Below are positions 8,873-17,821 of a stretch of 64,000 nt of DNA, in pieces. The stretch is from Cohaesibacter intestini (lineage in GTDB: Bacteria > Pseudomonadota > Alphaproteobacteria > Rhizobiales > Cohaesibacteraceae), in assembly GCF_003324485.1 (NCBI RefSeq), contig NZ_QODK01000002.1, positions 372,001 to 436,000 of the forward strand, written 5' to 3'. Positions within the stretch are counted from its first letter, which is position 1. Each line of letters begins with the position of its first letter. The notes beneath the pieces were generated by a model, which saw only the letters and a list, made by a program, of their open reading frames with translations, was not told the origin of the DNA and searched no databases. The position numbers were made by a program, and so were the translations under genes.

Positions 8873-9805
8873 ATGACTGACATTCGATTGAAATCCTCTG
8901 CCCTGTTGCTTGCTCTGGCGATGACCATCCTGCTCGCGCCGACCCTTGCACCCAACGCCAAGGCCAGCGGAATTGTTGCTGTCGTCAATGGCGCTGCAAT
9001 CACTGATTTGGATATCACTCAACGCCAGAAGCTGGAACGCCTGCTGTCGGGTGGAAAACGCAGGCTGAGCAAATCAGCAGCACTGAATGCGATGATTGAT
9101 GACAAGTTGAAGCTCCTTGAAGCCCGCGACCGCAACCGAACCCCATCGGATTCCGATATTGAAAGCGCCCTTGGCAACATGGCGCGCAACGCCAAAATCT
9201 CAACGAAACGGATGATTGGCATTTTCCGTCAGGCAGGCGTCAACAAGGAAACACTCAAGGATTGGCTGAGGGCCCAATTGGCCTGGCGCAGCCTGATCCG
9301 AGCCCGCTTCAACGCTCAAATCCGCGTAGATGAGGCAGAGATTATGCAAGCCCTCAATGAAAAGGGTGAATCAAGGAACAGCGTGGAAAGCACGATCCAG
9401 TTCGATCTGACATCAGTGCTGTTTGTCGCTCGCGCCAAGAATCAGAATCTCCGCCTGCGTGAAGCCAAGCGTTTCAGGGACAGTTTTCAGTCCTGCGACA
9501 CGGACCTTGAGAAAGCAAGACGCCTGACCGATGTCGCAGTGACCCGAGTGGGACGTCGCGAATCCGGCGCCTTGCCGCCTGCCATCTCCAAAACCCTTCG
9601 TGATACGCCAGTGAATCGTTTGACACAGCCGCGGAAAACGGATACCGGATACGAGATGCTGGCTGTGTGTGGCAAGAAAGACCTCGGCAAAGAGGCCACC
9701 TTGCGCGACGAGATCGAGACAAAGCTTAAAGATGATAGAAGCAAAGCCTTGTCTCGCAAGTATCTCGCTGAATTGCGCGCACGTGCCGTCATCGAAAAGC
9801 GTTAG
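8873..9805 (+). CDS. surA: SurA-like periplasmic chaperone/peptidyl-prolyl isomerase
   Basis: The start ATG at 8873 is chosen because a signal peptide follows (LKSSALLLALAMTILLAPTLAPNAKA); a GTG at 8828 is possible. The 310-residue protein has the SurA N-domain opening GIVAVVNGAAITDLDITQRQKL and helices to about residue 190. One short parvulin-like region follows (QFDLTSVLFVA...SGALPPAISKTL...GYEMLAVCGKK). E. coli SurA has two parvulin domains in ~430 residues; here there is one weak copy, so chaperone action is more likely than isomerase action. Its place between lptD and pdxA is the usual one. Confidence 0.85.
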   Translation: MTDIRLKSSALLLALAMTILLAPTLAPNAKASGIVAVVNGAAITDLDITQRQKLERLLSGGKRRLSKSAALNAMIDDKLKLLEARDRNRTPSDSDIESALGNMARNAKISTKRMIGIFRQAGVNKETLKDWLRAQLAWRSLIRARFNAQIRVDEAEIMQALNEKGESRNSVESTIQFDLTSVLFVARAKNQNLRLREAKRFRDSFQSCDTDLEKARRLTDVAVTRVGRRESGALPPAISKTLRDTPVNRLTQPRKTDTGYEMLAVCGKKDLGKEATLRDEIETKLKDDRSKALSRKYLAELRARAVIEKR

Positions 9806-10024
9806 TATCATCGCAAAACAACAATCACTTTGATGACAGCACGCAAGATCAGACAGATGTCGGGGACCATCGCCTGAACGAATATTCTCTGATCCAAGTC
9901 GGCTTGGTCGCGTTTGCCTCGCAAATTGCAGGTTTCGTGGCCGGAACGCTTGTGCTGTCATAGAGCATCGTGGCTATTTGCAACGTTACATGCTCGTGCC
10001 AACCAGATTGATCAGGAAACAGTT

Positions 10025-11029
10025 ATGCCTACAAAACCCGATATTCTTGCCGTCTCAATGGGCGAACCCGCTGGCATTGGCCCGGAAATCGTTCTCAAAG
10101 CATGGCTTGCCAGTGAGAAGGAAGGCCTGTCACCTTTCGTCGTCTTTGGCGATCCGGAGTTGCTCGAAAGCCGGGCAAGAATGTTTGGCCTGTCGGTACC
10201 CATTCTCAAATGCGGTCTGGATGACGTTTTCGACGCCTTCCCTATGCATCTGCCGGTCATACCGCTCGAAAACAAGATGAACTGCAATCCCGGCGAGCTT
10301 GAAGTTTCCAATGCTCCAGCGGTCATCGAGGCCATCGAAAGAGCGACAGCCGCCGTACTCGACGGTAAGGCCAAAGCCCTTGTCACCTGCCCAATCCAGA
10401 AAAGCAATCTCTACAAAGCCGGATTCGAGCATCCCGGCCATACAGAGTTCCTTGGTGTGCTGGCTGAGCAGAAGACCGGAGAAAGCGCCACGCCAGTGAT
10501 GATGTTTGCCGGACCGGAGTTGCGTACAATTCCTGTGACCGCCCACATTGCGCTCAAGGACGTTCCCGAAGCTTTGACGCCTGAGCGGATCGAACTGGTC
10601 GCCCGGATCGTTGCCAATGACCTCAAAAAGGGCTTCGGCATCGTGTCTCCACGCATCGTGGTGTCAGGCCTCAATCCGCATGCCGGTGAAGAAGGCAAGA
10701 TGGGATCCGAAGACGATGCAATCATCGCTCCGGTCGTCAAGAAGCTGCAGGCCGAAGGGATTCGCATTTCCGGTCCATATCCCGGCGACACCCTGTTCCA
10801 CAAGCGCGCGCGCGAAACCTATGACGCCGCCATCGCCATGTATCATGATCAGGCACTGATCCCCGTCAAGACGATCGCCTTTGATGAAACAGCCAACGTC
10901 ACCCTCGGCTTGCCTTTCATCCGCACCTCGCCGGATCATGGCACCGCACTCGACATTGCTGAAAAAGGCATTGCCAATCCATCAAGCCTGATTGCCGCCA
11001 TTGAACTGGCCGGCAAGTTGAAAGCCTGA
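10025..11029 (+). CDS. pdxA: 4-hydroxythreonine-4-phosphate dehydrogenase
   Basis: A 334-residue NAD(P)-dependent enzyme of pyridoxal 5'-phosphate synthesis in the cytosol; it oxidises 4-phosphohydroxy-L-threonine. Family motifs are [16 protein letters not shown] at the N-terminus, [52 protein letters not shown] and the end [18 protein letters not shown]. The His and Asp metal ligands sit in these blocks. The start at 10025 has GGAAA upstream and matches the family; the open frame runs back to 9914. rsmA follows 41 bases later. Confidence 0.96.
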   Translation: MPTKPDILAVSMGEPAGIGPEIVLKAWLASEKEGLSPFVVFGDPELLESRARMFGLSVPILKCGLDDVFDAFPMHLPVIPLENKMNCNPGELEVSNAPAVIEAIERATAAVLDGKAKALVTCPIQKSNLYKAGFEHPGHTEFLGVLAEQKTGESATPVMMFAGPELRTIPVTAHIALKDVPEALTPERIELVARIVANDLKKGFGIVSPRIVVSGLNPHAGEEGKMGSEDDAIIAPVVKKLQAEGIRISGPYPGDTLFHKRARETYDAAIAMYHDQALIPVKTIAFDETANVTLGLPFIRTSPDHGTALDIAEKGIANPSSLIAAIELAGKLKA

Positions 11030-11070
11030 CCACACATCCCGGTCAGCATGCAGGAAAGCCCACAAGACCA

Positions 11071-11922
11071 ATGGCACAAATCGACAATCTACCGCCACTC
11101 CGTGAGGTCGTAGACAAGCATGACCTCAGAGCGAAAAAGAGCCTTGGTCAAAATTTCCTGTTCGATCTCAATCTCACCTGCCGCATTGCCCGTGCGGCAG
11201 GGGACCTTTCCAACCATACGATCATTGAGGTCGGTCCCGGCCCCGGCGGCTTGACCCGTGCTTTGCTGCATGAAGGTGCCAAGAAGGTCATCGCCATCGA
11301 GATGGACCCCCGCGCCATGAGTGCATTGGCCGAAATTTCCGATCATTACCCGGACCGTCTCGAAGTCATTCAGGGCGATGCCTTGAAGGTCGATATGCGA
11401 GAGCTGGTGCCCGAAGGCCCGGTCCGTATTGTTGCCAACCTGCCCTACAATGTCGGCACGCAGTTGCTGCTTCACTGGCTCGAGCAGGACCCTTGGCCGC
11501 CCTTCTATGACTCACTCACCTTGATGTTCCAAAAGGAAGTCGCCGAACGGATCATTGCGACCGAGCAAGACAAGGCCTATGGCCGCCTCGGCATCATTGC
11601 GGGATGGCGTTGTCATGCAGAGAAATTGTTCGATGTATCCCGTGAGGCCTTCAATCCACCGCCCAAGGTGACCTCTGCGATCGTGCACCTCACGCCCAAG
11701 GCCAATCCCCTGCCCTGCAAGCTCAAATATCTTGAACAGGTGACCGCCGCGGCGTTCGGGCAGCGCCGTAAAATGCTGCGTCAGAGCCTCAAGAGCCTCG
11801 GGGTGGACCAAATGGCCCTGATTGAGCAGGCAGGCCTTGAACCAACCCAGCGGGCCGAAACCGTATCCATCGAAGGCTTCGTTGATCTAGCCAATATCTT
11901 CGAGGCGATGAAACAAAGCTGA
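11071..11922 (+). CDS. rsmA: 16S rRNA (adenine1518-N6/adenine1519-N6)-dimethyltransferase
   Basis: A 283-residue SAM-dependent methyltransferase (KsgA) that dimethylates two adjacent adenines in the 3' hairpin of 16S rRNA late in 30S assembly. Motifs are [12 protein letters not shown] at ~22-33, the SAM-binding [15 protein letters not shown] at ~51-65, the acidic VIAIEMDP, and the catalytic NLPYN at ~123-127. The C-terminal helical domain carries [14 protein letters not shown]. It is convergent with gmk, and a shared terminator lies between. Confidence 0.97.
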   Translation: MAQIDNLPPLREVVDKHDLRAKKSLGQNFLFDLNLTCRIARAAGDLSNHTIIEVGPGPGGLTRALLHEGAKKVIAIEMDPRAMSALAEISDHYPDRLEVIQGDALKVDMRELVPEGPVRIVANLPYNVGTQLLLHWLEQDPWPPFYDSLTLMFQKEVAERIIATEQDKAYGRLGIIAGWRCHAEKLFDVSREAFNPPPKVTSAIVHLTPKANPLPCKLKYLEQVTAAAFGQRRKMLRQSLKSLGVDQMALIEQAGLEPTQRAETVSIEGFVDLANIFEAMKQS

Positions 11923-11934
11923 TCCGAAACAAAA

Positions 11935-11968
11935 AAAGGGTGCCACAATCGACTGTGGCACCCTTTTT
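11935..11968. terminator. Bidirectional terminator between rsmA and gmk
   Basis: A 10-bp perfect stem GGGTGCCACA / TGTGGCACCC with a 6-base loop, flanked by an A-run on the left and TTTTT on the right. It can stop transcription from both convergent genes. Confidence 0.88.
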
Positions 11969-11986
11969 CATTGCTAAGCCAATGGA

Positions 11987-12625
11987 TCAGCTCTTGTTCA
12001 GCATATCGTCAACAAAGGTCCGCGCGCCAATGACCCGCTCGCGCCGATGCCGCTCTGCCTCGACGATGGAGGTTACTGCCTTGAAGGCCTTTTCCAGATC
12101 ATCATTGACGATCACATAATCATATTCGTCCCAGTGGCTGATCTCGATCTTGGCATTTTCCAGACGACGGGCAATGACATCCTCAGCATCTTCAGCCCGG
12201 CGCACCAGACGGCTTTTCAGCTCTGCCATGGAGGGCGGCAGGATGAAGATCGACACAACATCCTTGCGGGCCGCTTTCTTCAGCTGCAAGGTGCCCTGCC
12301 AGTCTATGTCAAACAGCACATCGCGCCCTTGCGACAAGGCTTCCTCGACCGGATCACGGGGCGTGCCGTAAAAGTTAGAATGAACCTCTGCCCATTCCAG
12401 CAAGTCACCCCGTTCACGCATGGCATGGAACTGCCGCTCGGAGGTGAAATGATAATGCACCCCGTCAATTTCACTGCCGCGTTTGGCCCGTGTGGTAGCG
12501 GAAACCGAAATGTGCAAATTGCGGTCGCTATCGAGCAAGTGACGACAAATGGTCGATTTACCTGCCCCTGACGGCGAAGACAGCACCAGCATCAGGCCGC
12601 GACGGATCATGGTTGGATTGGACAT
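11987..12625 (-). CDS. gmk: Guanylate kinase
   Basis: A 212-residue kinase that converts GMP to GDP with ATP. The P-loop SSPSGAGKST is near residues 16-25. The GMP-binding region HISVSATTRAKRGSEIDGVHYHF follows, with the family segment LLEWAEVHSNFYGTPRDPVEEAL. The lid and C-terminal helix end in RTFVDDMLNKS. It sits 6 bases after yicC on the same strand, a conserved pair. Confidence 0.96.
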   Translation of the reverse strand: MSNPTMIRRGLMLVLSSPSGAGKSTICRHLLDSDRNLHISVSATTRAKRGSEIDGVHYHFTSERQFHAMRERGDLLEWAEVHSNFYGTPRDPVEEALSQGRDVLFDIDWQGTLQLKKAARKDVVSIFILPPSMAELKSRLVRRAEDAEDVIARRLENAKIEISHWDEYDYVIVNDDLEKAFKAVTSIVEAERHRRERVIGARTFVDDMLNKS

Positions 12626-12631
12626 GCTTCT

Positions 12632-13519
12632 TCACTCCACATTCTGGATCTGCTCGCGCAGTTGCTCGATGGTGGCCTTCAGGTCAAGACCAATTGCCGT
12701 CAGACTGGTGTCGTTCGATTTGGAGCACAGCGTATTGGCCTCGCGGTTGAATTCCTGCGCCAGAAAATCGAGCTTGCGGCCCACCGGCTTGCCCTCGTCC
12801 AGCAAAGCCCGAGCTGCAGCGCAGTGCGCATACAGTCGGTCAAGCTCCTCGCGAATATCCGCCTTGCCAGCCAACAATACGGCTTCCTGATAGAGACGAT
12901 CCTCGTCAAAGCCCTTGTCGCTTTCAACAATCCGGTCGATCTGGGCGCGCAGTTTCACACGAATGGCGTCAGCAGTCCGGGCCGGACAGTCTTCGGCCTG
13001 TTTTGTCAGAGCCTCAATTTCATCCACCCGCTGGCGAACAATCTCATCAAGCATCGCCCCTTCGCTGCGGCGAGAGGCATCAAGATCCGCCACAGCGGCT
13101 TCGCAGCTTTCCAGTAAGGCGGCAACCAGAGCTGCACGCTCTTCTTCGCTCTCTTCCTTTTCAACCGGCTCAAGCACACCCCTGATCGCCAAAATGCCAT
13201 CAAGGCTCGGCTTTTTGACATCCAGCTTGCCTTCGACCAGCGCCATAGCGTCGAGCACAGCGTCCAGCACATTCTGATTGACCTGCAAAGTCTGACCGAC
13301 CGCATCGGTTTGCACGGTCAAGGTCACAAAGCAGGATCCACGCGCCAACCGTTGAGACACCAGATTACGAACCGGGCGGTCAAGATCGTCAAACCCGTTA
13401 GGCAAGCGCAGGCGCAAATCCAACCCCTTGCCATTCACCGTTTTGATTTCCCAGGTCCAGCTATAGCCTTCCACTGCACCACTGGCCCGTGTGAATCCGG
13501 TCATGCTTACAAGCGTCAT
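12632..13519 (-). CDS. yicC: YicC-family endoribonuclease-like protein
   Basis: The chosen start at 13519 (MTLVSMTGF) has AGGGA eight bases upstream; ATGs at 13525 and 13537 are alternatives, and the open frame runs to 13642. The 295-residue protein has the YicC_N block (SMTGFTRASG...WEIKTVNGKGLDLRLRLP) and the C-terminal DUF1732 block ending KLDFLAQEFNREANTLCSKS...LDLKATIEQLREQIQNVE. E. coli YicC is reported to be an RNase that acts on small RNAs; its activity here is inferred. It is the upstream partner of gmk. Confidence 0.93.
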   Translation of the reverse strand: MTLVSMTGFTRASGAVEGYSWTWEIKTVNGKGLDLRLRLPNGFDDLDRPVRNLVSQRLARGSCFVTLTVQTDAVGQTLQVNQNVLDAVLDAMALVEGKLDVKKPSLDGILAIRGVLEPVEKEESEEERAALVAALLESCEAAVADLDASRRSEGAMLDEIVRQRVDEIEALTKQAEDCPARTADAIRVKLRAQIDRIVESDKGFDEDRLYQEAVLLAGKADIREELDRLYAHCAAARALLDEGKPVGRKLDFLAQEFNREANTLCSKSNDTSLTAIGLDLKATIEQLREQIQNVE

Positions 13520-13684
13520 CGTCATTTTCCCTGACATGGCCCCAAGCGATGAACCGCACATGAGCCTTCTGAAATTTGCCCTACATTCTGACCCAGCCCC
13601 CACCATGTCAAGCGTCCGACAGGCAAAAGCGACGCGCAGCATCCACTTCTGCGAGGTATCAACAAGGTGAGCGACAAGCCCAAG

Positions 13685-13717
13685 AAAAAGGGCGCCTTAA
13701 ATGAGACGCCCCCTTTT
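13685..13717 (-). terminator. Terminator after mltG
   Basis: On the minus strand AAAAGGGGGCG pairs with CGCCCTTTTT around a short loop, ending in a T-run 26-58 bases past the mltG stop. It also insulates the yicC-gmk start region. Confidence 0.65.
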
Positions 13718-13742
13718 ATATCTGCTCGTCAGCAAAGGCAGA

Positions 13743-15218
13743 TCAGTTGGCCGAAGCGTCTGCTTCCCCGGCCTTTTTCTGTGCATCAATCCGCTGACTC
13801 TCCAACTGCCGCCACCGTTTGACGTTGCGATTATGCTCGGCCAGTGTTTCGGCAAAAGCATGACCGCCTGTGCCATCAGCCACAAAGAAGAGATCCTTGG
13901 TGCGGCTTGGATTGGCCACGGCCTCCAGAGCCGCACGCCCCGGATTGGCAATCGGCCCCGGTGGCAACCCCTCGATCTGATAGGTGTTGTAAGGCGTCTT
14001 CTTATCGAGATCGGAGCGGAAGATCGGGCGACCGGATGGCTTGCCCTTGCCGCCGAAAATGCCATAAATGACGGTCGGGTCCGTTTGCAGCTTCATGCCC
14101 TTGTTCAGGCGATTGACAAACACCCCGGCGACCCGCGTGCGCTCCCCGGCCATCCCCGTCTCTTTCTCGACGATCGAAGCCAGCGTCACCATTTCCTGCT
14201 TGTCCTTGAGCGGCAGATCAGAGGTCCGGCGGGCCCAGATTTCATCGACCGCCCTTGTATGGGCATCCATCATCCGCTTGAGCATGTCTGCGCGCGTCGT
14301 GCCACGTGAGAATTTGTAGGTTTCCGGCAGGATCGATCCTTCTGCAGGCACTTCACCGAGATCGCCGACAAGCACCGAATCCTTTTCCAGCAGAGCATGC
14401 ACCTGATAGGACGTATAGCCTTCAGGAATGGTAATCGAATGCAGGATCGATTTACCCGAGGTCAGAACATTCATCACCTGATGCATTGAAATGCCCGGAT
14501 TGAACAGATATTCCCCGGCCTTCAGATTCGCCTGCTGCTGGTATGCCTTGACGCCATATTCGAACACCGTCTTGTCACTGATGATATTTTCTTGCTCAAG
14601 AATGCTGGCAATGGTCGCAAGTCCCGTACCGCGGCTGACCAGAACCGTTTTCTCCTGAGTCAACGGCCCTTCTTCGATGAAGGTCTGCTTGCCATAGTAA
14701 AGCAGTCCCGCAACGGTCAGAACACCAAGCAGCACGACAGTAACGACAAAATTCAAAAACACCACGACCGGATGGCGCACAGCTTTTGACCGGGTCGGTG
14801 GTGGTGGCGGGGTTTCCGGCTCAATTGCCTGACGCGCACTGCGTGGCGCTTTCAGCTGCCCATCATCACTCGACGCAGGCTTGACTGGCTCGGGATCCAC
14901 CTTGCTGACAGGCTCAGACTTGGACTCAATCTTGGCCTCATTGTCAGACGTAGTCTTGGCCTCATTGTCAGACTTAGTCTGGGCCTCATCTGTTGACGCA
15001 GCCTCGTCGGCTTTCTCCTGCGCAGCATCAGCCTTTGCACTCACGCTTGCATCTGCATCTGTCTTTGATGGAGCATCACCGCCGGTTGTCTCGCCCTGAT
15101 CCTTGTCAGCCTTGCTTACCGCCTCAGGCTCATTGGCTTTTTGGCCATCTTCGATGTTCTCGGTTTTACCGGCACCATCCTTGGGCAGTTCGTCCTTGTC
15201 TTTGGTGTCTTCAACCAT
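13743..15218 (-). CDS. mltG: Endolytic murein transglycosylase MltG
   Basis: A 491-residue protein. Residues 1-~145 are an acidic, low-complexity cytoplasmic tail rich in Asp, Glu, Lys, Ala and Ser. One TM helix follows (VVVFLNFVVTVVLLGVLTVAGLLYY), then a LysM-like subdomain (PLTQEKTVLVSRGTGLATIASIL). The YceG catalytic domain holds SIVEKETGMAGERTRVAGVF with the catalytic Glu, and the ending LQTDPTVIYG...YNTYQIEGLPPGPIANPG. MltG cuts nascent peptidoglycan strands and sets their length. The cytoplasmic tail is much longer than in E. coli (which has only a few residues) and contains a short tandem repeat. Confidence 0.95.
   Translation of the reverse strand: MVEDTKDKDELPKDGAGKTENIEDGQKANEPEAVSKADKDQGETTGGDAPSKTDADASVSAKADAAQEKADEAASTDEAQTKSDNEAKTTSDNEAKIESKSEPVSKVDPEPVKPASSDDGQLKAPRSARQAIEPETPPPPPTRSKAVRHPVVVFLNFVVTVVLLGVLTVAGLLYYGKQTFIEEGPLTQEKTVLVSRGTGLATIASILEQENIISDKTVFEYGVKAYQQQANLKAGEYLFNPGISMHQVMNVLTSGKSILHSITIPEGYTSYQVHALLEKDSVLVGDLGEVPAEGSILPETYKFSRGTTRADMLKRMMDAHTRAVDEIWARRTSDLPLKDKQEMVTLASIVEKETGMAGERTRVAGVFVNRLNKGMKLQTDPTVIYGIFGGKGKPSGRPIFRSDLDKKTPYNTYQIEGLPPGPIANPGRAALEAVANPSRTKDLFFVADGTGGHAFAETLAEHNRNVKRWRQLESQRIDAQKKAGEADASAN
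14931..15002 (-). repeat. 24-bp tandem repeat inside mltG
   Basis: Two nearly identical 24-bp units (14931-14954 and 14955-14978; one mismatch) and a degenerate third encode SDNEAK-type octapeptides in the acidic tail of MltG. The reading frame is kept because 24 is a multiple of 3. Confidence 0.75.
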
Positions 15219-15364
15219 ATCAGCCTCAAGTCAATAAACTGTGCTTCGCCGGGCCAGCTGGCATTGGTCCAAGACCCGGCGTCGTACGGGGCACCTTGCC
15301 GTTTTGAAGTCTGGCATGCAACCAGTCTCCAGTCAGTCAGCAAGGCTCTAAGCAGTCTTCATGG

Positions 15365-15394
15365 CAAAAAAGAGACGGTCGATGACCGCCTCTC
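15365..15394 (-). terminator. Terminator after fabF
   Basis: Minus-strand hairpin GAGGCGGTC / GACCGTCTC with a 3-base loop, followed by TTTTTT, about 25 bases beyond the fabF stop. Confidence 0.7.
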
Positions 15395-15417
15395 GTCGCA
15401 GTGTCAGGCAATGAACC

Positions 15418-16680
15418 CTAGTCAGGCGCTTTCAGAATAAGCGAGGCATTGGTGCCCCCAAATCCGAAGGAGTTGGACAACGCCACCTTGATTTCCATCT
15501 TCTTGGCCTTGTGCGGCACAAGATCGATCTTCGTTTCAACCGACGGATTGTCAAGATTGAGCGTTGGCGGTGCAATCTGATCACGGATCGCCAGCGAGGT
15601 AAAGATCGCCTCCAGCGAGCCGGCAGCACCCAGAAGATGACCAACCGCCGATTTGGTCGAGGACATGGTCAACCCGTCAGCAGCATCACCGACCAGACGC
15701 TCAATCGCCCGCAATTCGATCTCGTCACCCAATGGTGTCGATGTGCCATGCGCGTTGACATAGTCGATCTGGTCCGCCGTTATGCCAGCCCGTTTCATCG
15801 CAGCACTCATGCAGCGATAAGCCCCGTCCCCATCCTCGGCGGGAGCCGTGATATGGTGGGCATCGCCAGACATGCCATAGCCAATCAGCTCGGCATAGAT
15901 TTTCGCACCGCGCGCCTTGGCATGTTCATACTCTTCAAGCACGACGACGCCAGCGCCTTCTCCCATGACGAATCCATCGCGATCCTTGTCATACGGACGG
16001 GAAGCTATCTCCGGCTGATCATTGAAGTGGGTCGACAAAGCCCGACAAGCAGCAAAGCCGGCCAAAGACAGACGGCCAATCGGGCTTTCAGTGCCACCAG
16101 CCACCATCACATCCGCGTCCCCAAGGGCAATCATACGACCAGCATCGCCGATGGCATGGGCCCCGGTCGAACAAGCCGTGACCACCGAGTGGTTCGGACC
16201 CTTCAGGCCGTTGCGGATGGAAACATAGCCAGAGGCCAGGTTGATCAGGCGACCGGGAATGAAGAACGGACTGATCCGGCGAGGCCCCTTCTCCTGCAGA
16301 TCGTAGGCAGCGGCTTCTATTCCCAACAGGCCGCCAATGCCGGACCCGATCACCACTCCGGTTGCGATCTGGTCTTCATAGCTTTCCGGCTTCCAATTGG
16401 CATCAGCCAACGCTTCTTCTGCTGCAGCAATTGCATAAACGATGAAAGGATCGACCTTGCGCTGTTCTTTCGGAGGCATGACAGTATCAGGATTGAAAGT
16501 GCCATTGGTACCATCCCCAAATGGCAGCTGGCAGGCAATTTGACAGGCCAGATCTTCGAACTCGAAGCCAGCAACGCGCTTTGCACCACTTTTCCCCGCC
16601 AGAATATTGGACCACGTCGTTTCCACATTGGCACCCAACGGGCTCACGGTTCCCAAACCGGTTACGACAACTCGTCTCAT
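15418..16680 (-). CDS. fabF: 3-oxoacyl-[acyl-carrier-protein] synthase II
   Basis: The start at 16680 (MRRVVVTGLGTVSPLG) is the family start; 13 extra codons are open upstream. The 420-residue enzyme elongates acyl-ACP by condensation with malonyl-ACP. The Cys-His-His triad is in TACSTGAHAIG, NAHGTSTPLGD and SAVGHLLGAAG. KASII is important for temperature control of membrane unsaturation in other bacteria. The next gene upstream is acpP, 376 bases away with a terminator between, so fabF has its own promoter region. Confidence 0.97.
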   Translation of the reverse strand: MRRVVVTGLGTVSPLGANVETTWSNILAGKSGAKRVAGFEFEDLACQIACQLPFGDGTNGTFNPDTVMPPKEQRKVDPFIVYAIAAAEEALADANWKPESYEDQIATGVVIGSGIGGLLGIEAAAYDLQEKGPRRISPFFIPGRLINLASGYVSIRNGLKGPNHSVVTACSTGAHAIGDAGRMIALGDADVMVAGGTESPIGRLSLAGFAACRALSTHFNDQPEIASRPYDKDRDGFVMGEGAGVVVLEEYEHAKARGAKIYAELIGYGMSGDAHHITAPAEDGDGAYRCMSAAMKRAGITADQIDYVNAHGTSTPLGDEIELRAIERLVGDAADGLTMSSTKSAVGHLLGAAGSLEAIFTSLAIRDQIAPPTLNLDNPSVETKIDLVPHKAKKMEIKVALSNSFGFGGTNASLILKAPD

Positions 16681-17056
16681 CCTTAGTCTCCGATCCTTTT
16701 GTTCGTGATCTCGCCTCATCGGGAACAGAACCGGTGGCGAGTGTTATTTCACAATCTATTAGCGCAAAAAAACGCAGAAGTAAGCCTTTTTCGACACTTA
16801 TTCCAGTTGGACACACACCCTTGAACGCCCTCAGCCCCCCTCCAGCAGGCAACACAATGCAGCAAGCACAGCTTTCTGCAACCCGGTTATACACTTCCCC
16901 CTACAGAAAATCACACAAGATCCCTTGAACCCTTTTAAAGCTGTAGGGCAACAAATCTGATTCCTCCCGATACAAAAAAACCGGAAGGAGCATGCGCACC
17001 TTCCGGTTTTCAATCCAATTGATCCCGATCTCAGCGATCAGGTCCAACCAAAGCCA
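16681..17056. other. Intergenic region between acpP and fabF
   Basis: 376 bases holding the acpP terminator (16974-17010) and, left of it, the presumed promoter region of fabF. I see no convincing ORF; the open frames in the stretch are antisense or unconserved. Confidence 0.5.
16974..17010 (-). terminator. Terminator after acpP
   Basis: 8-bp perfect stem CCGGAAGG / CCTTCCGG (16981-16988 and 16999-17006) with a 10-base loop; the minus strand runs into TTTTTTT. Confidence 0.85.
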
Positions 17057-17293
17057 TTAGCCAGCAGCTTTGGTCAGGAAGGAGACAGCGTCGCCAACGG
17101 TCTGGATGGTTTCAGCAGCATCGTCTGGAATTTCGGTGCCGAATTCTTCTTCGAAAGCCATAACCAGCTCAACGGTGTCCAGGCTGTCTGCACCCAGATC
17201 GTCGATGAAGCTTGCAGTGTCGGTCACTTTTTCAGCTTCTACACCGAGATGTTCGATCACGATTTTTTTTACGCGTTCAGCGATATCGCTCAT
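17057..17293 (-). CDS. acpP: Acyl carrier protein
   Basis: A 78-residue acidic carrier protein. The phosphopantetheine attachment Ser37 sits in [18 protein letters not shown]. It carries growing acyl chains for the Fab enzymes and feeds lipid A and phospholipid synthesis. GAGGAAG seven bases upstream of the ATG is a strong ribosome site, as expected for an abundant protein. It lies between fabG and fabF but is separated from both by long gaps and terminators, consistent with its own high-level transcript. Confidence 0.98.
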   Translation of the reverse strand: MSDIAERVKKIVIEHLGVEAEKVTDTASFIDDLGADSLDTVELVMAFEEEFGTEIPDDAAETIQTVGDAVSFLTKAAG

Positions 17294-17820
17294 GTTTCTT
17301 CCTCAAATTTGTCAATCGATCTAAAGCTCCACCTGATCGCATTTCATGTTTTTTGCGTCAGGACAGCGCCTTGTTTCATTGGCTTATGGCTTCTCGACTG
17401 ACAAAAGTCTTGCGAGAGAGCCCCGGTGGGAAAAAAGTCCTGAGAGGCAAAACCTGACAAAACTTTCCCGATTGCGTACACCGCCAACTGGCCCACAGGA
17501 TCGAAAAGATCAATTGTCGCGAGCACCTGGCCGTCAAACCACTTCCAAATCGGCCAAAACCCTTGGCTTACCCCGGAATTCGCGCGGTTCGTAACACACT
17601 TTCTTGCGCTTGAGAAGCTCTGTATTTGCTCTAAGAGCCAAAAGTCCCGATCATCCCAAGTCTTTTTCAGGGCAGAAGGCTATCAAACAAGGGACAGATC
17701 AACCAATCCCCTTCTTCCCCGATGCATTCCGATTCCATGCCATACATGATGTGAACCGGGATGCAAAAATAGCAATAGAGAAGACCGATTCCTAAGCAAT
17801 TTGCCCGGACCGGTCTTCTT
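17294..17820. other. Intergenic region between fabG and acpP
   Basis: 527 bases. The part near 17300-17450 must hold the acpP promoter, but no clear -35/-10 pair stood out. The right end holds a weak hairpin after fabG. Short open frames (for example 17346-17594 and 17604-17795) have no ribosome site or recognisable motif and were not called. An undetected small RNA is possible. Confidence 0.4.
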
Positions 17821-17821
17821 T
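17780..17821 (-). terminator. Weak terminator-like hairpin after fabG
   Basis: GAAGACCG (17780-17787) pairs with CGGTCTTC (17811-17818) over a 23-base loop directly after the fabG stop. The T-rich tail on the minus strand is broken (TCTATTGCTATTTTT), so termination is probable rather than certain. Confidence 0.4.

Noticed and set aside
15511-16686. 391-codon frame antisense to fabF
   Set aside because: Shadow of fabF; no motif.
17294-17820. Short ORFs in the fabG-acpP gap
   Set aside because: No ribosome sites, no motifs, and stop-rich alternatives; listed only as non-coding.
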